Origin: Dissophora ornata
Taxonomy: Eukaryota > Mortierellomycota > Mortierellomycetes > Mortierellales > Mortierellaceae
NCBI GenBank assembly: GCA_025201705.1
Contig: MU617526.1
Location: forward strand, 1 to 11,403
Direction of reading: 5' to 3'
Length of the DNA stretch: 11,403 nucleotides
Shown: positions 1 to 7,756 of the stretch, one piece after another
Layout of the letters: each line of letters begins with the position of its first letter
Numbering within the stretch: the stretch's first letter is position 1
Notes under the pieces: model-generated
Databases searched by the model: none
Told to the model about the DNA's origin: nothing
The model's input: only the letters and a program-made list of their open reading frames with translations
Position numbers and translations under genes: made by a program

Positions 1-301
1 CTTCTTTTCTTTTCCTTTTTTCTTCTTCTTGTCTTTTCCTTTTTTCTTCTTTTCTTTTTTCGTTTTCTCTTCTTCTTTGTTCATCATCTATTTCCTCTTG
101 GTCTCCTCCGTCTTCTTCTTCTACCTCGATACTGTCCTCCTCTTCCTCCTCCTGTTGCGTTGCGTCCACCTGGCTGGTTCCAGTCTCCACTGTAAGTGCT
201 CTACATACCGCCGCATACCATGCCTTCTCTTTGCCCCGGATATCTCTTCCTCCAACTTGGATCGGCCATGGTCTAGTTTCTCGCGTCTCGTAATCAGCTA
301 G
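1..301 (-). CDS. Partial ORF off the left edge, charged C-terminal tail
   Basis: Read on the minus strand, the frame is open from a TAA at 302-304 to the window edge (about 100 codons, last whole codon at 2-4). It contains no Met, so start-codon-based calling would miss it. The first half looks like folded protein: segments such as RPWPIQVGGRDIRGKEKAWY followed by AAVCRALTVETG. It then becomes an acidic run (five Glu then Asp, later EVEEED) and finally a Lys/Arg/Glu-rich run that continues off the edge, which would form a charged single helix or coiled coil. A CTAAC-like branch motif and TAG lie at 297-305, so this may be an exon beginning just inside an intron, or a broken copy whose frame was interrupted at 302. 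The pyrimidine-rich plus strand here is simply the complement of the tail. I do not recognise the family; no function is assigned. Confidence 0.5.
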
Positions 302-935
302 TTAGTCTAGGAAGTATACTCCGCTGAAGTCGCGACATTGACTTTCGGGTCATTTTATTTTTACTCTTTCCCTGGGTGAGCATGACTGCTATTGATTACA
401 GACGTCTCTGGGTCGAGCTGTTGATGGAAGCAAAACTCATGACAACTCTATTGCCTCTTTTGGGGTTTTTGATGACATTATAATGACCGCACTGGCAAAC
501 ACACTCAACTGGCTTGTGGCGGCAAAAAAAAAAAAAAAAGAAAAAAAGAAAAGGCTTGTGGCAGCCAAGCGTTCATAGCGACGTTGCTTTTTGATCGTTC
601 GATGTCGGCTCTTTCAATCCTTGCTTCACTAGAATGAGAGGGCAGGCTGTTGATGCTTTGTTCACTTGTACGAATTTCTATTTTATTTAAGGGGTTTGTA
701 TATTCTATCTGGCACTTTGCGCTTTTTATGGAAAGAGTGTTGTCTGTTTATTGATGCTCAAGAGTAGTAATTGTACTTGTACTATAATTCATTTGGGTTC
801 GACTCGCAACCGCTCGCTTGATGCTGCGATGCGAGGGCGTTCGTTTTTCTATTACTTCAGGTGTATGCTTTCAGAAACAAGGTGGGAAAAATGGATATAT
901 CCGGGAACTTTTTGGTGTGGGTCATGACGCGCGCC
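302..935. other. Intergenic stretch without a supported gene
   Basis: No frame here gives convincing protein. It is AT-leaning with several T-rich patches. The one structured element is the A-rich insert at 511-562, listed separately. In the frame of the 1-301 ORF, about 15 protein-like codons occur upstream of the TAA at 302-304, so the neighbouring gene may once have extended to about 350. Confidence 0.6.
511..562. repeat. A-rich tract bracketed by 10-bp direct repeats
   Basis: GGCTTGTGGC occurs at 511-520 and again, exactly, at 553-562. Between the copies are only GGC, then A16-G-A7-G-A4 (524-552). A pure A-tract flanked by a short duplication is what target-primed reverse transcription leaves when only the poly(A) tail of a LINE/SINE-type element is inserted. 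Replication slippage around a homopolymer is the alternative. Confidence 0.55.
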
Positions 936-1457
936 TTATTTGACAATACTTAACAAACTCTCTGCGTATATGCGATCAAAGTCATTTGGCGGGCGGTGTG
1001 AAATAGGATCTGCGGGATTCTTCTCGGATGATATATGTGAAATAGATAGATGGATGTCGTTGTCGTCAACGAAAGATAAAAAGTTTTCAAGGTGCTGTTC
1101 GATGCGTGCATGCCGCACTGGGTGTACTGTGCGTCGATTCCGTAAGATCAAGCACACCCCTTGATTATCGCAATAGAGGTGAATGTGGTTGCTCAAACGC
1201 GCCGTGTCCCTGATAGCTTGCTGCGCCGCATAATACTTGGATGCAAAACTTGAGTATTGAAAGCCTTCCCGATGAAGGTCCCCACATCCGCGGGCTACCT
1301 CAAAACCCTCCAGTCCGTTCTCGATGTCGCACGCTCGCTCGAAATCCAGCCACAAGGCGGACCAAAATTTGACCCAAAAATATTCGTTTGACCGCCCAAT
1401 AAACTGCCCAAAAAATTTCCCAATATTGACTCTGAAATCGGCTTCAATTCTCAATAA
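936..1457 (-). pseudogene. RNase H-like fragment of a retroelement
   Basis: The minus frame is open for about 174 codons from a TGA at 1458-1460 to a TAA at 936-938, and has no good ATG at its start. The C-terminal two thirds resemble the RNase H domain of retroelements: an AAQQAI helix, a hydrophobic strand ending in YCDN (1164-1175) with the expected acidic residue, and near the end SEKNPAD followed by ISH (about 999-1028), matching the conserved S-E-x-N-x-A-D-x-x-S-R tail seen in LTR/DIRS-type RNase H. The acidic residue usually found just before the AAQQAI-type helix appears replaced (ASKYY). No reverse transcriptase or integrase adjoins it, so this is a relic. The N-terminal third (about 1300-1457) is rich in TTTTGGG-like words and is probably not original coding sequence. 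Element class (DIRS or Gypsy-like) is uncertain. Confidence 0.5.
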
Positions 1458-2596
1458 TCATTGACAGCGACGCCCAGCACCAATCTCATTCACTCCCTTC
1501 AGGTCGCGGCACGCATTCTCAACAGCTGCCACCGTAGCCCGCATATAGTCCAAGGTGCACTTCCTACTCCCTTCTTTGAGGATATATTCGCCCATTCTCA
1601 CCCAGAGCTCCCTGAGCCTTACATTACACTCATCGAAAGCCTCTGCAATCTCTCCTGCTCATGCTTTCTCTTCCTCAACTCCAGTTCCTGGGCTCGTTGC
1701 ATGTGTATCAGCAACCGAACATTCGGAGGAATAAAGGCTGGAACAGGAGGGTAGTCCTTACTCATGTTGTCTGGACCTTTCGAAACGTCGCCGTTGTTGG
1801 CCACACTATTTTGATCTGGCTCCGGATCCGGTGTGTATCTGATTTCGAAAATGTCGAAGACCCTTGCAACCAGATACATGTGTTTGCATGGTATTTTGTT
1901 CCTGAAATAGTCGGAGCATGTGCAGGACAGGAGAAGGCTTCTTTCAACGTCTCCGAGAACCGTGTATTCTTGAACAGATCCTGCGAATGATTTGAATGAT
2001 TTCACTGAAGTGTTCACGATATGGCTGACAGGGCAATAACGAAATAAGGTGTACCTTGCTTTCATCGATCTTTTCTGTGACCAATTCTCGCGCTTGATCG
2101 AACGACAAAGCCATCGCTTTAGACCTCCTGGCCTTGTCTGATGCTGACAGGGTAATAGGCTGAAGGCCATTCTTTATCTTGTAATACGTTATACGAAAGT
2201 CTTGGTTTACAACTCCCTGTAATCAATAAATAAGGTAGTCGGCGCGAACGTTGCGCTCGTGTCCCAAATGAAATCGTTTTAGAGTCTTATGCCAACTCTC
2301 GATTAGATTGTTCGTATCCACCTTTTGGTGATCCTATAAAGCACAAAAAAGAAACGATAGCTCACCCTGCTCGCAAGGAAAGGACTGAGCTCGACTCTGG
2401 TGCTCACCTCCCTGGCAAATTTCACCCATCGTAGCATTTGCGCATCGGTGATCCATTTGTTCTCAATGTATTTGATGAGAGTCTTGGCTCTAGGATATTT
2501 GGACACGAATTCGCGCCATAAAGTGCGCAAGTCCTCTAACGAGACCGCGTTACGAACTTTGTTCAACAGTGGCCGCATCTCGTCGGCCTGCTTAAC
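1458..2596 (-). pseudogene. Broken MULE-type transposase with SWIM zinc finger
   Basis: Pieces in order on the minus strand: exon segment 2408-2596 (KQADEMRPLL... to KFARE), a 74-bp intron 2334-2407, then a segment beginning DHQKVDTNNLIESWHKTLKR (2333 downward), typical of the conserved post-catalytic MULE region (D/NTNNxxESWH). The same frame crosses a TGA at 2223-2225 and continues as LQGVVNQDF and KARRSKAMALSF. A frame change lies between about 2000 and 2080. A SWIM finger follows: Cys-Thr-Cys (1916-1924) and Pro-Cys-Lys-His (1880-1891), the CxCxnCxH pattern. After a basic helix the frame breaks again near 1617-1621, and the tail (ELWVRMGEYILK... ending RRCQ, stop TGA 1458-1460) is in another frame. 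The upstream catalytic DDE core is missing. At least one nonsense and two frame breaks make it inactive. The 5' limit is uncertain: a protein-like open stretch also lies at 2600-2733. Confidence 0.75.
2334..2407 (-). other. 74-bp intron in the MULE relic
   Basis: The donor reads GAG|GTGAGC (intron starts at 2407), and the acceptor is a T-rich tract ending TTTATAG|GATCAC (intron ends at 2334). Splicing joins KFARE directly to DHQKVDTNN in phase 0, restoring the expected MULE sequence. Without splicing the frame runs into a stop at 2303. The length is typical of fungal introns. Confidence 0.7.
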
Positions 2597-2599
2597 CTA

Positions 2600-2733
2600 A
2601 GTACCAATATTAAACGCAAAACAATTGGGGTCCGGGTATCCAGCAACAGTAATATCAGCACAGGCGATCGGTATTAAGGCGTCAACGACCTGCTGAAAGG
2701 CAACTGCAAAGGGGATATCGGGCAGAGTAAAAA
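2600..2733 (-). other. Short open stretch upstream of the MULE relic, origin unclear
   Basis: In the same minus frame as the first MULE segment, separated from it by a TAG at 2597-2599, about 44 codons are open back to a TAA near 2733. They include LPDIPFAVAFQQ and DALIPIACADITVAGYPDPN, which look protein-like. This may be more of the transposase, a different transposon fragment, or chance. The ACTTAG at 2597-2602 could also be a splice acceptor. Confidence 0.25.
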
Positions 2734-2887
2734 GGGTTTACGCGTCGTGTTCTTTTCACTTTCCTCCAGTCAGCTTGTACTCTAAACAACAGATCGGGAT
2801 AGATCTAGGCCCCGGGTAGGGCAGCAAGAAAGCCGAACAATTCGCCGAGTGCAAGTGGTGAGCCGTCCACCTGAGGAGAAAAGCTCC

Positions 2888-2899
2888 ATTGGCTCCAAT
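2888..2899. promoter_or_regulatory. Inverted CCAAT boxes upstream of the acetyltransferase gene
   Basis: ATTGG-CT-CCAAT forms a near-perfect inverted pair of CCAAT motifs about 160 bp before the ATG at 3061, a usual distance for the fungal Hap/NF-Y complex. Downstream are an AT-rich TTAAATAA (about 2963-2970) and a pyrimidine-rich tract (2971-2999). Function is inferred from sequence only. Confidence 0.45.
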
Positions 2900-3060
2900 A
2901 GGACAGCGTGCCGAACCCTCTTTTTCGCATCTATTCTGTCTGTGACCATCTTTTCCCCACGTTAAATAATGTCTGTTTCCTTCTCTCTTTCTTACCTTTA
3001 GCCATACCACCACAACCACAACCATCGATCGCGCAACGCACACGATCTCTGGAACTTAAC

Positions 3061-3858
3061 ATGGCCATGCCAACAACAGTAGAATCCGCCCCACGGACAA
3101 AAACGCCTTTCAAGATTGTCCCAGCGACGGTCGAAGATGCGGACGCTATGGCCGACATCTCTGGTGACGCCTTCTGGGATGATTCGCACACTTTGTTGCA
3201 GGCCGTTTGGAAGGGCAAGGATTGGCATCGCGAAGGATCTAGAGAGCATCTGCCCACTCTCTTTACCAACCCTCGGGTCGACATTCGAGTGGCTCGAAAG
3301 GGACTCGAGGGTGAAGGCGAGGTGATTGGATTCATCATGTTGGCCAAACGAGGGTACCCGAAGCCTGATACCACCCCTGAAGAAGAAGCCGCCCATATTG
3401 CCGCCAGGGATGCCCTTCCCAAGTCATCCTCTACCGTCAAGTTGACTCCACCTCCTGCACCGATTCAAGCACCCGAGGGGGAAAAGCTGACTCTCAAGGA
3501 ACTAGCAGAGACGGGTAATCAGGCCATGAATCATTTCTGTGAGTTGTTGATGCCCGTTGGGTGTCAATGTCGGTTCATCAACGGGTGGAATATTGCACCT
3601 GCGTATCAGGGCCAAGGGGTTGGATCTGCCTTGATGAAATGGGCCACGGACATTGTGGATGAGGATCAAGTCTATTGCTGGGTCAGTTCTTCCATGGGGG
3701 CGTTGCAGGCGTATGCAAAGGCCGGGTTTGTGGAGGTTGGACGACTGGAGTTGAATTTGGATGATTACGCACAGGGAGTCAAGTGGAAGCAGGAGGATGG
3801 ATCCGAGAAGGAGTGGGGGACTTATTTCTGGCCCTACATGAGAAGGGATCCCAAGTAG
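3061..3858 (+). CDS. GNAT-family N-acetyltransferase
   Basis: 265 residues, single exon, ATG at 3061 in a favourable context (AACATGG), TAG at 3856-3858. The frame is open further upstream without an ATG before 3061, but that part is leader-like, so 3061 is chosen. GNAT enzymes move the acetyl group of acetyl-CoA to an amine. Visible parts: an N-terminal beta/alpha unit (residues 17-50), a strand GEVIGFIML (86-94), the acetyl-CoA pyrophosphate loop GWNIAPAYQGQGVGSAL (175-191) carrying the Q/R-x-x-G-x-G/A signature as Q183-G-Q-G186-V-G188, a strand VYCWVSS (204-210), and the C-terminal helix AYAKAGF (217-223). About 75 residues (97-171), partly Pro/Glu-rich, separate the first strand block from the pyrophosphate loop, longer than in minimal GNATs. 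No signal peptide or membrane segment, so cytosolic or nuclear. The substrate cannot be told from sequence. It is intact, unlike its neighbours on both sides. Confidence 0.9.
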   Translation: MAMPTTVESAPRTKTPFKIVPATVEDADAMADISGDAFWDDSHTLLQAVWKGKDWHREGSREHLPTLFTNPRVDIRVARKGLEGEGEVIGFIMLAKRGYPKPDTTPEEEAAHIAARDALPKSSSTVKLTPPPAPIQAPEGEKLTLKELAETGNQAMNHFCELLMPVGCQCRFINGWNIAPAYQGQGVGSALMKWATDIVDEDQVYCWVSSSMGALQAYAKAGFVEVGRLELNLDDYAQGVKWKQEDGSEKEWGTYFWPYMRRDPK

Positions 3859-3964
3859 AGTATTGTAATATAGCTAATATAGCATGCAAACCCGACCCAG
3901 TAAAAAATTGTTTCACGCTAGTCATAACTATTGATGGTATTTACTTTAAACTCCAACATTATCC

Positions 3965-4618
3965 ATGGGAGCATGCTACGACATTACGAGCCATTTCACC
4001 ACGCTCGCCAATGTCCGTCACTGCGAATGGATGCCAAAGATGGCGTTTTTTCATCTACTACCGGCCACCGGTGGTCTTCCACGAGCACTGCAGCTGTTAC
4101 CGAAGGAGTTTTTCAGACGTCGACAAGAGAAATGCAGCACTTTTCCAGATACAGTGGACGACATCGGCATGAACACGGATCGCATTCTCGGGAAAGTCAC
4201 AACCAGTCTCGACACTTATTACTATATCACCGCCTTCGCCGAGACCCACAAGGAGCTTGTTCGTGCACTTGTCCGACTATGCATTCTTCAGGAACCATCA
4301 CCGCGCACACTTGCTCCATCCAATCACTTCCCGACACTCACCTTGGATGTCCTAGAACGCGATACACATACGATTCTGGAAGACAGCGATGAAGTCCGTG
4401 GAAAAGTGTTGGTCAGAATCCCCATACCTTTACAACACAGCCATCGACGAGGTTCGGGACCGTCTTGGATCGGCATTCTTGCACGACTGGGTGGAAGATC
4501 GTGAATGGGGATTCTTCGAACGCATGATCGCCGATTACGAGGCGCTCCGCGCGAACCTTCTTATCGGTGATGGCCGCGAAGCAGTGACTCTCGGGGACAC
4601 ACCTAGCGCTCCCAATAC
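3965..4618 (+). pseudogene. Truncated, frameshifted Crinkler/RHS-like C-terminus
   Basis: Frame 2 (from about 3965) carries ATGGLPRALQ (around 4064-4093), then EFFRRRQEK, a helix with ETHKELVRALVRLC, and LDVLERDTHTILED. After 4420 the similarity continues in frame 3 with DWVEDREWGFFERMIADYEA (about 4485-4544) and LRANLL, to about 4618, where it dissolves into T-rich noncoding sequence. The order (GxPRAL motif, short helical block, ILED strand, then an REWxFFE...YEAxR block) is that of the C-terminal part of Crinkler/RHS-like NTPase proteins that are expanded in early fungi and oomycetes. This assignment rests on recalled family pattern. The N-terminal signal and NTPase parts are absent and the end is lost. 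The frame change coincides with a CCCC run at 4420-4423. A start at 3965 is only the first ATG, not a proven start. Confidence 0.5.
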
Positions 4619-4858
4619 ATTTTTTTTTCCTGTGTGTCTTTCCTTTGTTTTCATCTGTCGCCTTCATGATTTTACATACCTGTCATATCCTCTGCCATTA
4701 TACAATATCAATCCGCTTTGCATAGTCTGATCAAGAAAATGGTATCACTCAGCCATACAAAAGACATGGGTTTATATATACAAATTACAAATATGGTATG
4801 GATGATGCACGGATCAAGAGGAGGCGGGGTGCCAGGCTCAATGGTACAGTGTTCGTGC
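4619..4858. other. Gap between two broken genes
   Basis: It opens with a T8 run and pyrimidine-rich sequence and contains an AT-rich patch TTTATATATAC near 4771-4781. No coding frame is convincing. It could be 3' flanking sequence of both convergent relics. Confidence 0.5.
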
Positions 4859-6654
4859 TCAATTGGTGGGTGAGAGACGAGGCGACGCGCAGGGTGTTGT
4901 GAAAGTCGACGCCCATTGGTCCCCATTTTCGGCAGCGTCGGGGAGCAGGACCGCCTCACTCGTCCAGTCGGTAACCTTTTCCGCCATCTCCACCGTTGCT
5001 GCCTTGAGTTGCATCAGGAGCGTCACAACTGAGATGATGCCTTTCGTGTTGGCTCCTTTTGGAAGCCACCTGGCAGGCAGAGCGACATTCGCCACACACG
5101 TCAGCTGATAGAAGCACCCGCAGCGCTGACAGAGGGTGTAGATGGCCATCGTGGCACCCAAGAACCCTTATGCCAAATGTGACGACCTCGTCACGGGTGT
5201 CGCTTGAAGACTTGGATCGGATCAGGTCACTCATGTCCTTCATGGACTTGGCAAGTTTCATCGTGTCCGACAAGGCCTTAGTTCCAGTCGAGCCGTTGTC
5301 GCTCTTGGCTGCCTCGATTACGCACAGCTCGAGGCGCGAGGCGGAGGCAACAACAACACCATCGGCCTTTCGGCCCATCATGTGCTTGGACTCGAGAGAC
5401 CTTCCCTTGTTCTTCCTCCAGGAGGATGCCTGTAGGCATATCTCATCGGGCTGGCAGTCCAGGGAATCCTTGTACAACAGTATTGTCTACTGTTTCATAG
5501 TCGCTCTATATCCACCGCGCCTCTACTACATACAAATACCCCTCCTCTTCTGTACAATAAACGGCGTTCGTTCCCCAGATCCCTGCCTCCTCCACTGACC
5601 CCCTCATGTTACTGTTACACCTTGACGCCCATGAAGTGGTCAAAGAAACCCCACATCATGCCCAGGTACCACGACTCTGACTGCTTGCCAGGGATACTCA
5701 GATTGCGTTGTGAGTAGCCCTTGTAGATGTGCTCCACGGCGTAAAACACATTATCGCAAAAGACTTCGTCGGGCCACTGTGACATTCCCGGGGACGGAGC
5801 CAGATTGCTTAATCCGTTCCTGAGCTGCGTCCCATATCCTCCGGCTTTCTGTTGAATACCTCCAAATAGTCCCTCTCGACCTCGGCCAGCTCTGGTAGCG
5901 CTTCTCCATTCCGCTTCTTCAGAGCTGCCTCCAGCGCCCCTTTGTCTGCATCATCGGTGACGAGCCCGAGCGCGACTGCAACGTCGTCGATGATAAACGA
6001 ATACAATGCGGACTCTCTTGTCAGTGTGCCGATGTGGGTTGCCAAGAGATCGCCCAGCGAGCCTCCCGACGGCAGAATCCAAGGCTCTCCTGCATACAGG
6101 TCGAAGTTGCGGTTTTAAACTTGACCCTCATCGACTGCAACACCGCGAGACTCAGGCTGCCGGTACTGCTTTTCCCGCTGCTATTAGATGAACGGGTTCG
6201 AGAGGACGAGCGTCCCGTCTGAGCAGATGATGTGCTCGGTGCCGCCTCGCCAAAGGCTCGTCTGTCTCGATGTAGGGTGCATCTTCAAAGTGGAAACAAG
6301 GCCAGGAACGCTCGTAAGGCTCTCAAGGTACGAGTAGTCGACGTCCTTTTCGCCGCCAAAATATTCCTTTAGTTGGTGCCAGGCCCTGGCAATCCACAAT
6401 GATTGCGCGCGCGGGTGAGCTCTTTCGATATGCTTGGTAAAATCTCCAGGCTCGGGTGAAGGCGCCAGCGGCATCTGCGCGACATATGCAGGTGCAGTCT
6501 TCCCGTCGGCCTTCCGGAAAAGATTCCCAGAGAGAGAAGTTCCAAAGAATGTGGCATCCTGAAGTGAAAGAAAATTATAATGAACCCTCTTTTTCCTCAT
6601 TGAAGAGATTGCATGAGAGGTTGACCAAGACGATTGAAATAACACGTTCATCAT
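4859..6654 (-). pseudogene. Long broken gene of an unrecognised fungal family (nuclease-like motif?)
   Basis: Coding-looking segments follow one another on the minus strand. From ATG 6652-6654: DATFFGTSL, RAHPRAQSLWIARAWHQLKE and EHIICSDGTLVLSNPF, then tandem TAA-TAG (6181-6186) and another in-frame TAA (6115-6117). The same frame resumes with YAGEPWILPSGGSLGDLL and FIIDDVAVALGLV, ending at TAA 5809-5811. A different frame carries WPDEVFCDNVFYAVEHIYKG and ESWYLGMMWGFFDHFMGVK (to about 5621). Next, after a possible intron, are ICLQASSWRKNKGR, MGRKADGVV (KADG at 5358-5369), LELCVIEAAKS (IEAAK 5304-5318), and a Lys/Met-rich helix. A further frame change near 5157-5159 leads to MAIYTLCQRCGCFYQLTC and a tail ending at TGA 4859-4861. 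The strand-plus-D/ExxK arrangement loosely recalls PD-(D/E)xK nuclease folds, but this is weak. A TATA box lies about 50 bp upstream. Several nonsense and frame breaks argue for a pseudogene; function unknown. Confidence 0.6.
5469..5620 (-). other. Possible 152-bp intron in the broken gene
   Basis: AAG|GTGTAA at the donor (intron starts 5620) and TTGTACAAG|GATTCC at the acceptor (ends 5469) would join HFMGVK to DSLDCQPDEICLQ in phase 0 and remove two in-frame stops (5615-5617, 5487-5489). The donor is non-optimal and the acceptor lacks a strong pyrimidine tract, so an insertion or decay is possible instead. Confidence 0.35.
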
Positions 6655-6705
6655 AACTTCTACAGCGAAGTGATGGTGTTTCGATTCATTTTGTTCCGAT
6701 ACCTA

Positions 6706-6713
6706 TGTATATA
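6706..6713 (-). promoter_or_regulatory. TATA-like box for the 4859-6654 gene
   Basis: The minus strand reads TATATACA about 52 bp before the ATG at 6654, inside a near-palindrome CCTATGTATATAGG (6702-6715). The spacing allows a start of transcription about 20-25 bp before the ATG. Confidence 0.4.
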
Positions 6714-6789
6714 GGATCTCTCCTCCGACAACAACCACCCACCAGCAGGGCTTTGACAGAAAGGTAATGGTGGTGTCCGCGGATCAAAC

Positions 6790-6831
6790 GTGGCGTTGTG
6801 TACGGATCTCGAGGAAGGATGCGAGCAGGGT
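6790..6831 (+). repeat. Flanking direct repeat, left copy (about 42 bp)
   Basis: The motif contains GTGTACGG, TCTCGAGGA, GGATG and AGCAGGGT and recurs at 7775-7814 in the same orientation, with three mismatches and a 2-bp length difference. The two copies bracket the 57-bp repeat array. Confidence 0.75.
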
Positions 6832-6836
6832 CCACC

Positions 6837-7408
6837 TTGGGTCCTGAGGGCATAGGCTTAACTCGGGCGCTGGCTGTTCCTCCGTATGGCCTCGCCTTGG
6901 TCGGGGTTCCTTGGGATCTTGACCAAGGTGGCGCTGGATTTGAGCTGCTGTTCGATATTGCTCCGTGGGTCCTGAGGGCATAGGCTTAGCTCGGGCGCTG
7001 GCTGTCCCTCCGTACGACCTCATCACAACCAAGATGCTAATCGTCTTGGCCGTGATGGTGCTGCAATTCGAACAGTATGCTCTCCGTCAGACTCGCGGGT
7101 ACATGAGGGAAAGAACGATGATGAGTATCAAGACTCCCTCCATACGACCCCATCTTTTCTCGAATTCACTTCTAGCTGGGTGGGCAGGGATCCGTATCGC
7201 TTCAGTGAACGGTCAACTCCTTGGGTCCTGAAGGCATAGGCTTAGCTCGGGCGCTGGCTGTCCTTCCATATGACCTCTCTTTGGTCGAGGTTCCTCGGAA
7301 CTTTAATCAAGGTGGTGCTGTTGGCTAGAAGCTGCTACATCTGGGTACTCCTTGGGTCCTGAGGGCATAGGCTTAGCTCGGGCGCTGGCTGTCTCTCCGT
7401 ATGACCTC
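6837..7408 (+). repeat. Array of five regularly spaced 57-bp cores (period about 128 bp)
   Basis: Cores lie at 6837-6893, 6965-7021, 7095-7151 (degenerate), 7221-7277 and 7352-7408. Each is 57 bp, and starts are 128, 130, 126 and 131 bp apart. The core begins TTGGGTCCTGAGGGCATAGG and ends CCTCCGTATGACCTC. Four copies are nearly identical, while the third keeps mainly its two ends (GGGTACATGAGGG and CCCTCCATACGACCCC). The 69-74 bp between cores vary much more. Spacers 1 and 4 are related to each other (TTGGTCGGGGTTCCT versus TTGGTCGAGGTTCCT, then AAGGTGG), and spacer 2 retains GGTGCTG. Neither strand keeps a common reading frame through the copies, so it appears noncoding. It is probably a decayed long-unit minisatellite. 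Confidence 0.8.
6895..6928. other. Inverted repeat (potential hairpin) in spacer 1
   Basis: CCTTGGTC (6895-6902) and GACCAAGG (6921-6928) are an exact 8-bp inverted repeat with an 18-base loop. The matching spacer after the fourth core keeps TTGGTC (7281-7286) but its right arm has decayed to AATCAAGG. Confidence 0.5.
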
Positions 7409-7756
7409 TCCCTAGTCAGGTGCTCAATCCTTTGACTGGGGTGGTGCTGTGCCTGGAGCCATCTCGAATGGCTACGGTGAACATGAGTCCTATCTGGCTG
7501 CGGCTGTTTTCACCGCTCGGTGACTGGAGCCACTACGTTGTGTAGAGCAATAGCATCAAGGGAGTTGTACGGTTGTGTTTGTTACCTTCTAGTCACTGAC
7601 CATTACTTTCTCAACAGTGTATATATATGCCGGATAGCAACCTACACTACCTTGTGGGTTCAGGACGAAGAAGGGCCACACACCAAGTCACTACATCGAC
7701 GGCGCTCTCAGCAACTACAACTCACATTCTAGTATAAAGGAATCCAGCACACAAGG
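7409..7756. other. Region right of the array without a supported gene
   Basis: The fifth core is followed by sequence only weakly related to the other spacers (GGGGTGGTGCTG at about 7439-7450). A 70-codon frame starting at a GTG near 7520 has no ATG start or recognisable motif and is not called. An AT patch TATATATGCC occurs near 7620. Confidence 0.5.

Noticed and set aside
29..301. Plus-strand Phe/Leu-rich frame resembling a membrane protein
   Set aside because: It begins at TTG and is the complement of the Lys/Glu-rich minus-strand frame, which reads as real protein over its whole length.
792..830. GGGTTCGACTC resembling a tRNA T-arm
   Set aside because: No matching acceptor stem, D-arm or anticodon arm upstream, and the T-stem itself has a mismatch.
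1340..1457. Terminal inverted repeat of the MULE
   Set aside because: The TTTTGGG-rich sequence next to the MULE end has no inverted partner to the right of 2600.
2756..3440. Minus-strand frames over the acetyltransferase gene and its leader
   Set aside because: They overlap an intact gene with clear domain motifs and show no motif of their own.
6559..6625. Intron before the LQDATFFG segment, based on the strong acceptor TTTTCTTTCACTTCAG
   Set aside because: The best nearby donor (GTCAAC) gives the wrong phase, and the frame is already open without splicing.
6784..7032. Minus-strand 82-codon frame across the first two repeat cores
   Set aside because: The two cores are read in different frames within it and the remaining copies contain stops, so it is a chance frame over a repeat.
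6837..7408. CRISPR array
   Set aside because: Repeats are 57 bp and spacers about 70 bp and partly related to each other, there are no cas genes, and the setting is eukaryotic.
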